From contig QIDL01000071.1 of NCBI GenBank assembly GCA_003228415.1, forward strand, positions 1 to 15,519: DNA of 15,519 nt. Direction: 5' to 3'. The position numbers and the translations under genes are program-made. Every line of letters starts with the position of its first letter. Position 1 is the first letter of the stretch. This document shows, piece after piece, positions 7,904 through 14,162 of the stretch. Source of the DNA: Gammaproteobacteria bacterium (lineage in GTDB: Bacteria > Pseudomonadota > Gammaproteobacteria > Pseudomonadales > Azotimanducaceae). Below the pieces are notes generated by a model. That model was not told the origin of the DNA. It saw nothing but the letters and a program-made list of their open reading frames with translations, and did not search any database.

Positions 7904-9936
7904 AAGCCAGTGACATCATTCCGCGTTTGGATTCCGGTGAGGTAGATGCATCGTATTGGTGCGACAGTCTGCGCACGGGCGTCGACCGGGATACTGAAAT
8001 CGCGATGGGCGCGTTAGATCTGATCAAGGGCCTGCCGAACCGTAACCAGGAATTTCTGGAGAAGGGGATCGAGCTCGCAAATCTGGTACTGACGCTGAAT
8101 ATGGATATGCCGTCCGTAGCCGCGGCACTGCTGTATCGACCGGTCAGAACCGCTTCGCTGAGCCTGTCGGAAATTGAAGCGAAACTCGGAGCTGAGGTGG
8201 TCGGTCTGGTTGGAGCGGTGGTGAGAACGGCGGACACCAGCCTGCTGGAGATGTCCAACACCAAAATGCAGACCAGTGAATCCCGGGATCAGGTCGAGAA
8301 TATCAAGCGCATGCTGGTGTCCATGATTGATGATGCCAGAGTTGCGATACTGAAGCTTGCAGAACGTGTCGTGGCGTTACGCGCTGCCAAAAACAGCACC
8401 GCCGAACGGCGAGCGCGGATTGCGCAGGAGGCACATCAGGTATTTGCGCCGCTGGCGAATCGTCTGGGTGTCTGGCAACTGAAGTGGGAACTGGAAGATC
8501 TGGCACTGCGCTATCTGGCTGGTGATGTCTACAAGACCATCGCCGGACAACTCGATGGCAGGCGCATCGAACGAGAAGCGGAAATCGAATCGATCGTATC
8601 CTCTATGGAAGCCCGATTAGCCGAAAAGAACATAGAGGCCACCATATCCGGACGCGCCAAGCATATATTCTCGATATGGCGAAAGATGCGATCCAAAAAC
8701 GTCCGCCTGGATGAGGTCTATGACGTGCGCGCCATTCGAGTTCTGGTGCCAGACATCGCGCAGTGCTATGCCGCCCTGGGCGTCATTCACACCGAGTGGC
8801 AACACCTTCCGAGCGAGTTTGACGATTATATCGCCCTGCCGAAGGAAAACGGTTATCGCTCCATTCATACGGCTGTCAGTTGGAACGATGGCAAGACGCT
8901 GGAAGTTCAGATCCGAACACCGGAGATGCACGAAGAATCAGAACTCGGTGTGTGCGCTCACTGGTCCTACAAGGAAGGCGTCAGTGAAGACACGGGCTAC
9001 GCAAAAAAAATGGATTGGATGCGTCAGGTCGTAGATTGGCACGAAGAAACCGCGCTGCGGATCCGTCATGAGCAAATTGGTGTCGAACTGAGCAACCGGG
9101 TTCGTGAGGAGCGGATTTTCGTCTATACCCCCAAGGGTCATGTGCTGGATTTGACCACGGGAGCTACTGCGCTCGATTTTGCTTATCGAGTGCACACGGA
9201 AGTCGGCCATCGCTGTCGTGGGGCTAAGGTGGATGGCCGGCTGGTGGCGATGAATACGCCGCTGACCAGTGGCCAGCGAGTAGAAGTTCTTACCACGGGG
9301 GACGAGCAACCCTTGCGTCAATGGCTGCATCAACACCTCGGCTACATCCGTACCTCGCGGGCGAGAGAGAAGATCAGTGACTGGTTCAGGAACAGATCTG
9401 TTGAGACGAATCAGCAGGACGGTCAGTTGCTGCTCGAGAAGGCACTCGATCGGCTTGCCGTGTTCCCCCTGGCGGAAAATACCTTGAGTGACGCCGCAGA
9501 GCGTCTCGGCTTCCCATCCCCGGCCGGATGTTATGCTGCCCTTGCAGTGGGTGACTGCCAGATCCTCGATCTGCTCAGAGAAATCCTCGATCCGGATGCG
9601 GTCGAGCGTGCCGATCGGAAGGCTCCTGAACAAATGAGTTTGCTCGATGACTCCGCATCCGCGCCATTGCCCGTCGAGAGTTACATCATTGAGTTGCTGG
9701 CCGATGACAGACCGGGACTGCTTATGGACATTACCACCTATCTCCGCCGCAACGACATCATGCTGGTTTCCAATCGAGGGCGTGTCATACATGGAACAAC
9801 CATGGCTGCAATCGACCTTGAAGTAAGGCTTGGCGGTGTTGTCGAACTCATGCGCCTGATGGATGGGCTCGAACAGATTCCGTCGGTGCTGGAAACACAT
9901 CGAGAGACCGCGCGCGAAGTGGCCACGGAGCGTTGA
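7897..9936 (+). CDS. relA: GTP pyrophosphokinase RelA, apparently lacking the conserved-cysteine domain
   Basis: RelA makes (p)ppGpp from ATP and GTP/GDP when uncharged tRNA sits in the ribosome during amino-acid starvation. The 679-residue product is about 65 shorter than E. coli RelA (744). The N-terminal HD region is degenerate (LLYRPVRT at 79-86 where hydrolases carry HD), so hydrolysis is not expected. The synthetase domain, about 251-365, has EFDDYIALPKENGYRSIHT; its EFDD motif is typical of synthetase-only RelA. A TGS domain (about 405-466) and a helical region (to about 566) follow. The ACT domain (about 595-670, ELLADDRPGLLMDITTYL) comes only about 28 residues later: the stretch with the CCQP.PGD motif and the HRxxC cysteine is missing. 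The frame is intact. ATG 7897 overlaps rlmD; GTG 7900 is an alternative. This is the last gene of the tightly packed run. Confidence 0.96.
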   Translation: MVKASDIIPRLDSGEVDASYWCDSLRTGVDRDTEIAMGALDLIKGLPNRNQEFLEKGIELANLVLTLNMDMPSVAAALLYRPVRTASLSLSEIEAKLGAEVVGLVGAVVRTADTSLLEMSNTKMQTSESRDQVENIKRMLVSMIDDARVAILKLAERVVALRAAKNSTAERRARIAQEAHQVFAPLANRLGVWQLKWELEDLALRYLAGDVYKTIAGQLDGRRIEREAEIESIVSSMEARLAEKNIEATISGRAKHIFSIWRKMRSKNVRLDEVYDVRAIRVLVPDIAQCYAALGVIHTEWQHLPSEFDDYIALPKENGYRSIHTAVSWNDGKTLEVQIRTPEMHEESELGVCAHWSYKEGVSEDTGYAKKMDWMRQVVDWHEETALRIRHEQIGVELSNRVREERIFVYTPKGHVLDLTTGATALDFAYRVHTEVGHRCRGAKVDGRLVAMNTPLTSGQRVEVLTTGDEQPLRQWLHQHLGYIRTSRAREKISDWFRNRSVETNQQDGQLLLEKALDRLAVFPLAENTLSDAAERLGFPSPAGCYAALAVGDCQILDLLREILDPDAVERADRKAPEQMSLLDDSASAPLPVESYIIELLADDRPGLLMDITTYLRRNDIMLVSNRGRVIHGTTMAAIDLEVRLGGVVELMRLMDGLEQIPSVLETHRETAREVATER

Positions 9937-9993
9937 AACGACACCTGCGGCATGTCCCGGACCGGTGCATGCAGACCCGATTCAACAACAGAT

Positions 9994-9998
9994 GGGAG
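9994..9998 (+). promoter_or_regulatory. Ribosome binding site for adk (decides the TTG start)
   Basis: GGGAG lies 7 nt before TTG 10006. Translation from this TTG begins MKIILLGPPGAGKGTQ, exactly the start of adenylate kinases. The in-frame ATG at 9952 would add 18 residues not seen in the family. Confidence 0.75.
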
Positions 9999-10005
9999 TT
10001 CAAGG

Positions 10006-10653
10006 TTGAAAATTATTCTTCTGGGGCCACCGGGTGCCGGTAAAGGGACTCAGGCTCAATTTATCTGCCAGACATTCGAAATACCGCAGATTTCGACAGG
10101 TGACATGCTGCGGGCGGCCGTAAGCGCAGAATCGGATCTCGGCAAACGAGTAAAAACCGTAATGGATTCGGGTGCGCTGGTATCCGACGAAATCATTATC
10201 GATCTCGTGAGAGAACGAATTACCCACGATGACTGCGACAACGGCTTCCTCTTCGACGGTTTTCCAAGAACGCTCGTTCAGGCGGAGGCTCTTGTGGCAG
10301 CGCAGGTAGAGGTCGAAGTGGTTCTCGAAATTACCGTGCCGGATGAAGAAATCATCAAGCGCATGAGTGGCAGACGTGTGCATCCTGCATCCGGCAGAAC
10401 GTACCACGTTGAATACAATCCTCCGAAAGTGTCTGATGTTGACGATGAAACAGGAGAACCGCTACTACAGCGTCAAGACGACAAAGAAATGACGGTGCGT
10501 GAACGGCTATCAGTCTATCGAGAACAGACAAAGCCGTTGATCGGTTACTACAGTGATAAGGCAGAAAGTGACAAACTGCGCTACGTAACTGTGAACGGCC
10601 TCGGAAAAGTGGAAAATATACAAGAAGAAATTCTTTCGGCGTTGCGAAACTAG
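10006..10653 (+). CDS. adk: Adenylate kinase
   Basis: Adk interconverts ATP + AMP and 2 ADP and sets the adenylate balance of the cytoplasm. From TTG 10006 it has 215 residues (E. coli 214) and keeps E. coli numbering: P-loop GPPGAGKGT (7-15), Arg36 in STGDMLR, Arg88 in DGFPRT, and Arg119, Arg123, Arg156 and Arg167 all in place. The LID domain (about 122-159) is the long form, without the four zinc cysteines found in many Gram-positive enzymes. The 69-nt gap after relA holds an imperfect inverted repeat (GCATG 9950-9954 with CATGC 9968-9972) but no promoter I would defend. Read-through from relA is possible. adk does not normally follow relA; in Pseudomonas it lies near tsaB, as it does here at a distance. 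Confidence 0.97.
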   Translation: MKIILLGPPGAGKGTQAQFICQTFEIPQISTGDMLRAAVSAESDLGKRVKTVMDSGALVSDEIIIDLVRERITHDDCDNGFLFDGFPRTLVQAEALVAAQVEVEVVLEITVPDEEIIKRMSGRRVHPASGRTYHVEYNPPKVSDVDDETGEPLLQRQDDKEMTVRERLSVYREQTKPLIGYYSDKAESDKLRYVTVNGLGKVENIQEEILSALRN

Positions 10654-10687
10654 TAGTGTTTTTTTTTTCTCATTTGCATATCATTCG

Positions 10688-10702
10688 CTACGATTTTCGT
10701 AG
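10688..10702. repeat. Perfect inverted repeat upstream of the histone-like gene
   Basis: CTACGA and TCGTAG flank a TTT loop, a perfect 6-bp stem. No T-tract follows on either strand, so it is not a standard terminator. It may be a protein-binding site or part of a leader structure. Confidence 0.6.
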
Positions 10703-10726
10703 TTGCGCTGTTGTAGTTCTGCAATA

Positions 10727-10748
10727 GGTTCAACGAAGTCGTGGAACC
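10727..10748 (+). repeat. Imperfect hairpin upstream of the histone-like gene
   Basis: GGTTC (10727-10731) pairs with GAACC (10744-10748). After an A/G mismatch, ACG (10733-10735) pairs with CGT (10740-10742) around a four-base loop. It lies 25 nt after the first inverted repeat, and the two would form consecutive stems in a transcript. Confidence 0.5.
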
Positions 10749-10862
10749 CGGCGTAAGGGCGACGGTAGAGCAACCGATAATCAATCTGATGAATGGCAGG
10801 TTGTAGCGTTTTCGCAGCTGATCATCGGAACAAGTAACTCAACTCAGCCGAGGAGATTCTTG

Positions 10863-11336
10863 ATGCCGAGAGCTAAAAGCGCAGCGAAGAGAAAAAAAGC
10901 TGCTGTACGAAAAGCACCCGCCAAGAAGAAAGCACCTGCAAAGCGAAAGAAGGCTGCAGCCAGGAAACGGCCAGCAGCGAAGAAAAGGGCTGCAGCAAAA
11001 CGTAAACCAGCTGCAAAAAGAAAAGCCGCCAAGAAAAAGACAGTAGCTCGCAAGAAGACTGCTGCGAAGCGTAAGGTCGCCAAGAAGAAGGTCGCCAAAA
11101 AGAAGGTCGCCAAAAAGAAGGTCGCCAAAAGAAAGACCACTAAGAAAAAAGTAGCCGGGAAAAAGACCGCTGCCAGAAAGAAAACTGTAGCTCGCAAAAA
11201 GAAAGCTACAGCGAAGAAGCGGCCTGCAGCCAAGAAAAAGGCTAAGAGGAAGGCTCCTGCCAGAAAGAAGGTGGCTGCCAAGCGTAAGGTCAAGAAAGGG
11301 ACCGTAGCGCGACGGCGTCCTGCTAAGAGGCGTTAA
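10863..11336 (+). CDS. Histone H1-like, Lys/Ala/Arg-rich DNA-binding protein (AlgP-like)
   Basis: This 157-residue protein is built from only nine amino acids (Lys, Ala, Arg, Val, Pro, Thr, Gly, Ser, Met). It has no acidic, aromatic or cysteine residue and no Leu or Ile. Short motifs such as AAKRK, VAKKK, RKKTVARKK and RPAAKKK recur; VAKKK occurs three times in a row at residues 72-86, followed by VAKRK. The composition resembles the C-terminal tail of eukaryotic histone H1, bacterial Hc1/HctB-type proteins and the Pseudomonas regulator AlgP; such proteins bind and compact DNA. The chain is probably disordered until bound. ATG 10863 is 7 nt after GAGGAG (10850-10855). The TTG just before it is less likely. 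The A-rich coding strand contrasts with the GC-richer neighbours, but this follows from Lys codons and is not evidence of transfer. Low-complexity composition makes orthology uncertain. Confidence 0.85.
   Translation: MPRAKSAAKRKKAAVRKAPAKKKAPAKRKKAAARKRPAAKKRAAAKRKPAAKRKAAKKKTVARKKTAAKRKVAKKKVAKKKVAKKKVAKRKTTKKKVAGKKTAARKKTVARKKKATAKKRPAAKKKAKRKAPARKKVAAKRKVKKGTVARRRPAKRR
11076..11135 (+). repeat. Four 15-bp tandem repeats inside the histone-like gene
   Basis: Units start at 11076, 11091, 11106 and 11121, with the consensus GTCGCCAAAAAGAAG. The second and third copies are identical; the first has one change and the last two. They encode VAKKK three times and then VAKRK. The 15-bp unit keeps the frame, so slippage would change protein length by five residues per step without breaking the gene. 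Confidence 0.9.
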
Positions 11337-11359
11337 ACGTCACTTAGTTGAGGAATCGA

Positions 11360-11395
11360 AGGATCTGATCGGCGGTTTTCCGTCGATTAGATCCT
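11360..11395 (+). terminator. Strong stem-loop after the histone-like gene
   Basis: GGATCTGATCGGCGG (11361-11375) pairs with CCGTCGATTAGATCC (11380-11394) around a TTTT loop. An added A-T pair makes 16 bp. Two of the pairs are G-U in a plus-strand RNA but would be C/A mismatches in a minus-strand RNA, so the structure fits a plus-strand transcript, 23 nt after the stop codon. No U-tract follows, so it may be a 3' stabilising stem or an atypical terminator. Confidence 0.5.
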
Positions 11396-11423
11396 GATCC
11401 CCTCAAGCAGGGTGCTTAAGTTC

Positions 11424-11444
11424 AAAAAAGCGCATACGTTGCGC
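11424..11444 (-). terminator. Intrinsic terminator for moeA
   Basis: Read on the minus strand, GCGCA and TGCGC form a 5-bp GC-rich stem with a 5-nt loop, followed directly by six T. It lies about 95 nt past the moeA stop, in the right orientation. The short stem keeps confidence moderate. Confidence 0.6.
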
Positions 11445-11539
11445 AGGGTGTGGTATTCACTTCACTCTACCGATCTACCCCAGGAAGTCAGACCTGCGCC
11501 GACCGTCTACTCTGTCGATCTATCATTGGCGTCCGTGAA

Positions 11540-12805
11540 TCAGAACGCCATCCCGCTGAACGGTAGAATCTCCACCTCTTCGCCTTGATTCAGATCGCCT
11601 GTATTTTTTGGTATGCGAATCAGGCAGTCGGCGTTGTTGAACGTAGCGAGCCGATTGGAACTCTGGTCTCCGGAAACCGTTACCCAGTTTGTACCGTCCC
11701 TGGGGATGATAAATCCCCGTTGATATTCCTCTCTTCCGGGATTGTGACTGATCGAAGTCGACAGCCGCGCCATATGGCTCTGTGGTGGTTCTGGGTTCAC
11801 ACCGGCCAGGCGCAGCATCAACGGACGGGCGATCAACAGGTAAGTCACGATAGTAGAAACCGGATTGCCGGGCAGCCCGACGAATAGCGTGTGGTCGATA
11901 TTTCCGAATGCCAGCGGTTTGCCGGGTTTCAGGTTCAGTTTCCAGAGTTCGATCGTGCCGATTTCCTCAACTACCTCCCGAACGTAGTCTGCATCGCCAA
12001 CCGAAACACCACCCGATGTCAGCAGAAGGTCGTTCTCATGCGCGGCTTTTTTCAACGCGCTGCGGATTGCGTCAAGATCGTCCGGGAGAATGCCGAGGTC
12101 GCTGATATGAACCGGAAGCTGTTCGAGCAAGGTAAGCAGCGCAAATCGATTTGCATCGAAGATCTGACCGCCAACGAGTGTTCCGCCAGGTTCGACCAAC
12201 TCGTCGCCGGTTGAAAAGACGGCTATTCGGGGTTTTCTGGTAACGGACAATCGATTGATTCCACAGGCGGCCAGCCAGCCAACATCGAACGGATTCAATC
12301 GTTTGCCCCGAGGAGCGATGAGTTCGTCTCGCTGAATATCGTGTGCTCGGCTGCGGATGTACTGTCCGCGCTGTATTGAACCGTGCACGAGAATCTGGTC
12401 ACCATGCCGCTCGCAGTCTTCCTGCATGACGACTGTGTCTGCAGATGACGGTACTTCCGCACCTGTGGTGATGCGAATACATTGTTCGGGTCCTAATCCA
12501 CCGCTGAAGGGATGTCCGGCGAGACTCTGGCCCACCAGCGTCATTGAGTAAGGCGGTGGACCGTGAATGCCGTTGCTCGCAAACGCATAGCCGTCCATTG
12601 CCGAGCTGTCGAACGGCGGAAGATCCAAAGGTGCGGTTATGGTCTCGCTCAGAACGCGTCCGACGGCGTCGTTCAGACCGACGTTTTCTTGACCCTCTAC
12701 GGTCTCGGCTCGACCGATAATTTGCGCGAGCGCTTTCGACAGATCTACGGCTTGGATAACATACCTCGATGAACAATCTATTGGCGATCGAGACTTCGGG
12801 AGCAC
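11540..12805 (-). CDS. moeA: Molybdopterin molybdenumtransferase MoeA
   Basis: MoeA inserts molybdate into adenylylated molybdopterin, the last common step of molybdenum cofactor synthesis. Up to 421 residues (E. coli 411). Family motifs: PLDLPPFDSSAMDGYAF (59-75), TTGAEVPSSADTVVMQED (113-130), STGDELVEPGG (198-208), SGGVSVGDADY (264-274) and GLPGNPVS (310-317). The start is a problem. Similarity to MoeA begins near VDLSKAL (residue 20), but the only usual start codon in frame is GTG 12805, which lies 37 nt inside the 5' end of tsaB on the other strand. An ATG at 12762-12760, behind GAGG, is out of frame and stops after five codons. The true start may be GTG 12805 or a rarer codon near 12757-12742. 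No other molybdenum cofactor gene is visible, so moeA stands alone here. It converges with the histone-like gene. Confidence 0.95.
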   Translation of the reverse strand: MLPKSRSPIDCSSRYVIQAVDLSKALAQIIGRAETVEGQENVGLNDAVGRVLSETITAPLDLPPFDSSAMDGYAFASNGIHGPPPYSMTLVGQSLAGHPFSGGLGPEQCIRITTGAEVPSSADTVVMQEDCERHGDQILVHGSIQRGQYIRSRAHDIQRDELIAPRGKRLNPFDVGWLAACGINRLSVTRKPRIAVFSTGDELVEPGGTLVGGQIFDANRFALLTLLEQLPVHISDLGILPDDLDAIRSALKKAAHENDLLLTSGGVSVGDADYVREVVEEIGTIELWKLNLKPGKPLAFGNIDHTLFVGLPGNPVSTIVTYLLIARPLMLRLAGVNPEPPQSHMARLSTSISHNPGREEYQRGFIIPRDGTNWVTVSGDQSSNRLATFNNADCLIRIPKNTGDLNQGEEVEILPFSGMAF

Positions 12806-13443
12806 TCTGCTCGGTTTGTCTGCGTCTTGATGGTAACCGGTTCTCGGCCACGGAGCATGTGGAAAAGCGTCACAATGAGCTGTTGTTACCGATGCTTTCG
12901 GACGTTTGCCGGCAGGCTGGGATCAGCCAGAATCAACTGACAGACTGCCTTCAGACTGTCGCTTTCGGTTGTGGCCCTGGTTCTTTCACCGGGGTCAGAA
13001 TTGCTGCCGCCGCCGCTCAAGCCATTGCCCTGGCGAGTTCGGCAAGAATTGTCCGGGTGTCTTCTTCGCTGGCTCTGGCACTGCGGGCTCTGGCCACCGC
13101 TACGGACGCTGAGGGCGTCATCACGTTGATCCGCTCGCGGCGGGAGTTGTTCTATCTCGCGACCTATGTGAGCGATTGTGGACGGCTTGACGTTGTCAGT
13201 GACAACCACCTGTGGGGTGAATGGCCAGGGGCTTCCTGGTACGAGGCGGTTGATGGCTGGGTTGCCGCGGGCGAAACGCCTCAATGGTGGCAAGGGCATG
13301 CTGTGAATCCGGTGATCAGAGCCGAGGCTGAGCAGATTCTCGAGCTTGCCGACCAATCGATCGCCTCCGGGGAGGAAGTGGATGCGGCGGAGGGTCTGCC
13401 GGACTATCTGGAGGGTGATTCACCCTGGCGCCGGAGCCATTGA
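12769..13443 (+). CDS. tsaB: tRNA threonylcarbamoyladenosine (t6A) biosynthesis protein TsaB
   Basis: TsaB is the partner of TsaD (with TsaE) in transferring threonylcarbamoyl to A37 of tRNAs that read ANN codons. The 224-residue product (E. coli 231) starts in the family style, MNNLLAIETSGALCSVCL, and carries the hallmark GPGSFTGVRI at 69-78, followed by AAAAAQAIALAS. The actin-like fold of the N-terminal half is well matched; the C-terminal half is more divergent, as usual for TsaB, and ends LPDYLEGDSPWRR. TsaD would not show this short length. ATG 12769 has only a weak GGA (12754-12756) upstream. The first 37 nt overlap the longest moeA frame on the opposite strand, so the two promoters must lie inside each other's genes. 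The stop overlaps the rsmJ start (TGATG). Confidence 0.92.
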   Translation: MNNLLAIETSGALCSVCLRLDGNRFSATEHVEKRHNELLLPMLSDVCRQAGISQNQLTDCLQTVAFGCGPGSFTGVRIAAAAAQAIALASSARIVRVSSSLALALRALATATDAEGVITLIRSRRELFYLATYVSDCGRLDVVSDNHLWGEWPGASWYEAVDGWVAAGETPQWWQGHAVNPVIRAEAEQILELADQSIASGEEVDAAEGLPDYLEGDSPWRRSH

Positions 13444-14156
13444 TGGATCTTCTGTGCGAGCTGGCAGAACGCGATAACGTCGGGTATTTGCGCATGGAGC
13501 GTTGGCGCGCGCACTTCCGGTTGGTCGAGTCCGTTCCAGAACGGGAGAGCGAATTCTACCTGCGCTTTCGGGATGGCAGACTGTCGCTCTGTAAGGGTGG
13601 GGACGAGAGGGGTGTCGAGGTTCGTGTACAGGACGTTGAGCGACGAACTCGAGGTGACTTCCTTCTCGGGCGCGCCTGTGGTGGCCGCCGTGGTTCAGTA
13701 CCTTCGATCCTTGACGCCACAGCGGGACTCGGCCTCGATGGCGTGGCCCTGGCCATGGCAGGGTATCGGATGACGTTGATGGAGCGGGAACCAGTCCTCT
13801 GGGTGCTGCTCGACAACCTGCTGCAGCGAGTCGGTCTGAATGGTGTGACATTGCACCTGGGCGAAACCGAAACGATGCTGGACTCTTCGAATCCGCCGTC
13901 ATGGGATGTGATTTACCTTGATCCCATGTTCCCGGACCGCAACAAGACTGCGTTACCTGCCAAGCGAATGCAGTATCTGGCGGCGGTACTTGGAGATAGC
14001 CGACCATTCGACGATCGCTTGATAGACAAGGCACGAACAAAAGCCAGATCACGCGTGGTGCTGAAACGAAGATTGAAGGATCCGATGATCGGCAGACCGG
14101 ACTGGCAGATCCGAGGTCGATCGGTGCGTTTTGACGTCTACCGGGCGGGTGGCTGA
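13443..14156 (+). CDS. rsmJ: 16S rRNA (guanine-1516-N2) methyltransferase RsmJ
   Basis: RsmJ methylates G1516 of 16S rRNA using S-adenosylmethionine. The product has 237 residues (E. coli 250). The cofactor-binding motif is ILDATAGLGLDGVALAMAG (89-107), followed by the acidic residue in LMEREPV. The active-site motif is YLDPMFPDRNKTAL (158-171). The C-terminus keeps VVLKRR and GRSVRFDVYR, as in the family. ATG 13443 shares its A with the tsaB stop and is 6 nt after GGAG (13433-13436); the TTG just before it is less likely. Coupling with tsaB pairs two RNA-modification functions. The stop is only 6 nt from the stop of the convergent plsB gene, with no room for a terminator between them. Confidence 0.93.
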   Translation: MDLLCELAERDNVGYLRMERWRAHFRLVESVPERESEFYLRFRDGRLSLCKGGDERGVEVRVQDVERRTRGDFLLGRACGGRRGSVPSILDATAGLGLDGVALAMAGYRMTLMEREPVLWVLLDNLLQRVGLNGVTLHLGETETMLDSSNPPSWDVIYLDPMFPDRNKTALPAKRMQYLAAVLGDSRPFDDRLIDKARTKARSRVVLKRRLKDPMIGRPDWQIRGRSVRFDVYRAGG

Positions 14157-14162
14157 CTCGCT

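Larger units (their letters stand above)
10654..10862 (+). other. 209-nt non-coding region between adk and the histone-like gene
   Basis: I see no credible open frame here. It begins with a second in-frame TAG and a run of ten T (10659-10668), which would suit an adk terminator. The only stem before it is weak (TTTCG 10634-10638 with CGAAA 10645-10649, inside adk). Several inverted repeats follow: 10688-10702, 10727-10748, CGGT/ACCG at 10763-10776, and GCG-TTTT-CGC at 10806-10815. TATCAT (10679-10684) could be a -10 element but lacks a matching -35 box; GATAAT (10776-10781) likewise. The region ends with a strong ribosome-binding site, GAGGAG (10850-10855). It probably holds the promoter and a structured leader of the next gene, or a small RNA; this is inference. 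Confidence 0.5.

Noticed and set aside
8938..9900. Long minus-strand open frame (320 codons) opposite relA
   Set aside because: It is a shadow of relA with no family features and no ribosome-binding site that I could defend.
10634..10668. T10 tract after adk as an intrinsic terminator
   Set aside because: The only nearby stem (TTTCG/CGAAA) is AT-rich, five pairs long and 9 nt away from the T-run, too weak to call.
10844..11293. Minus-strand frame coding a Phe/Ala/Leu-rich, membrane-like protein
   Set aside because: It is the reverse reading of Lys, Ala and Arg codons in the histone-like gene (AAG and AAA read backwards give Leu, Phe and similar), so the hydrophobicity is an artefact.
11527..11550. 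Inverted repeat TGGCGT/ACGCCA across the moeA stop codon
   Set aside because: A 6-bp stem with a 12-nt loop and no T-tract; it could easily be chance, and a better terminator lies further downstream.
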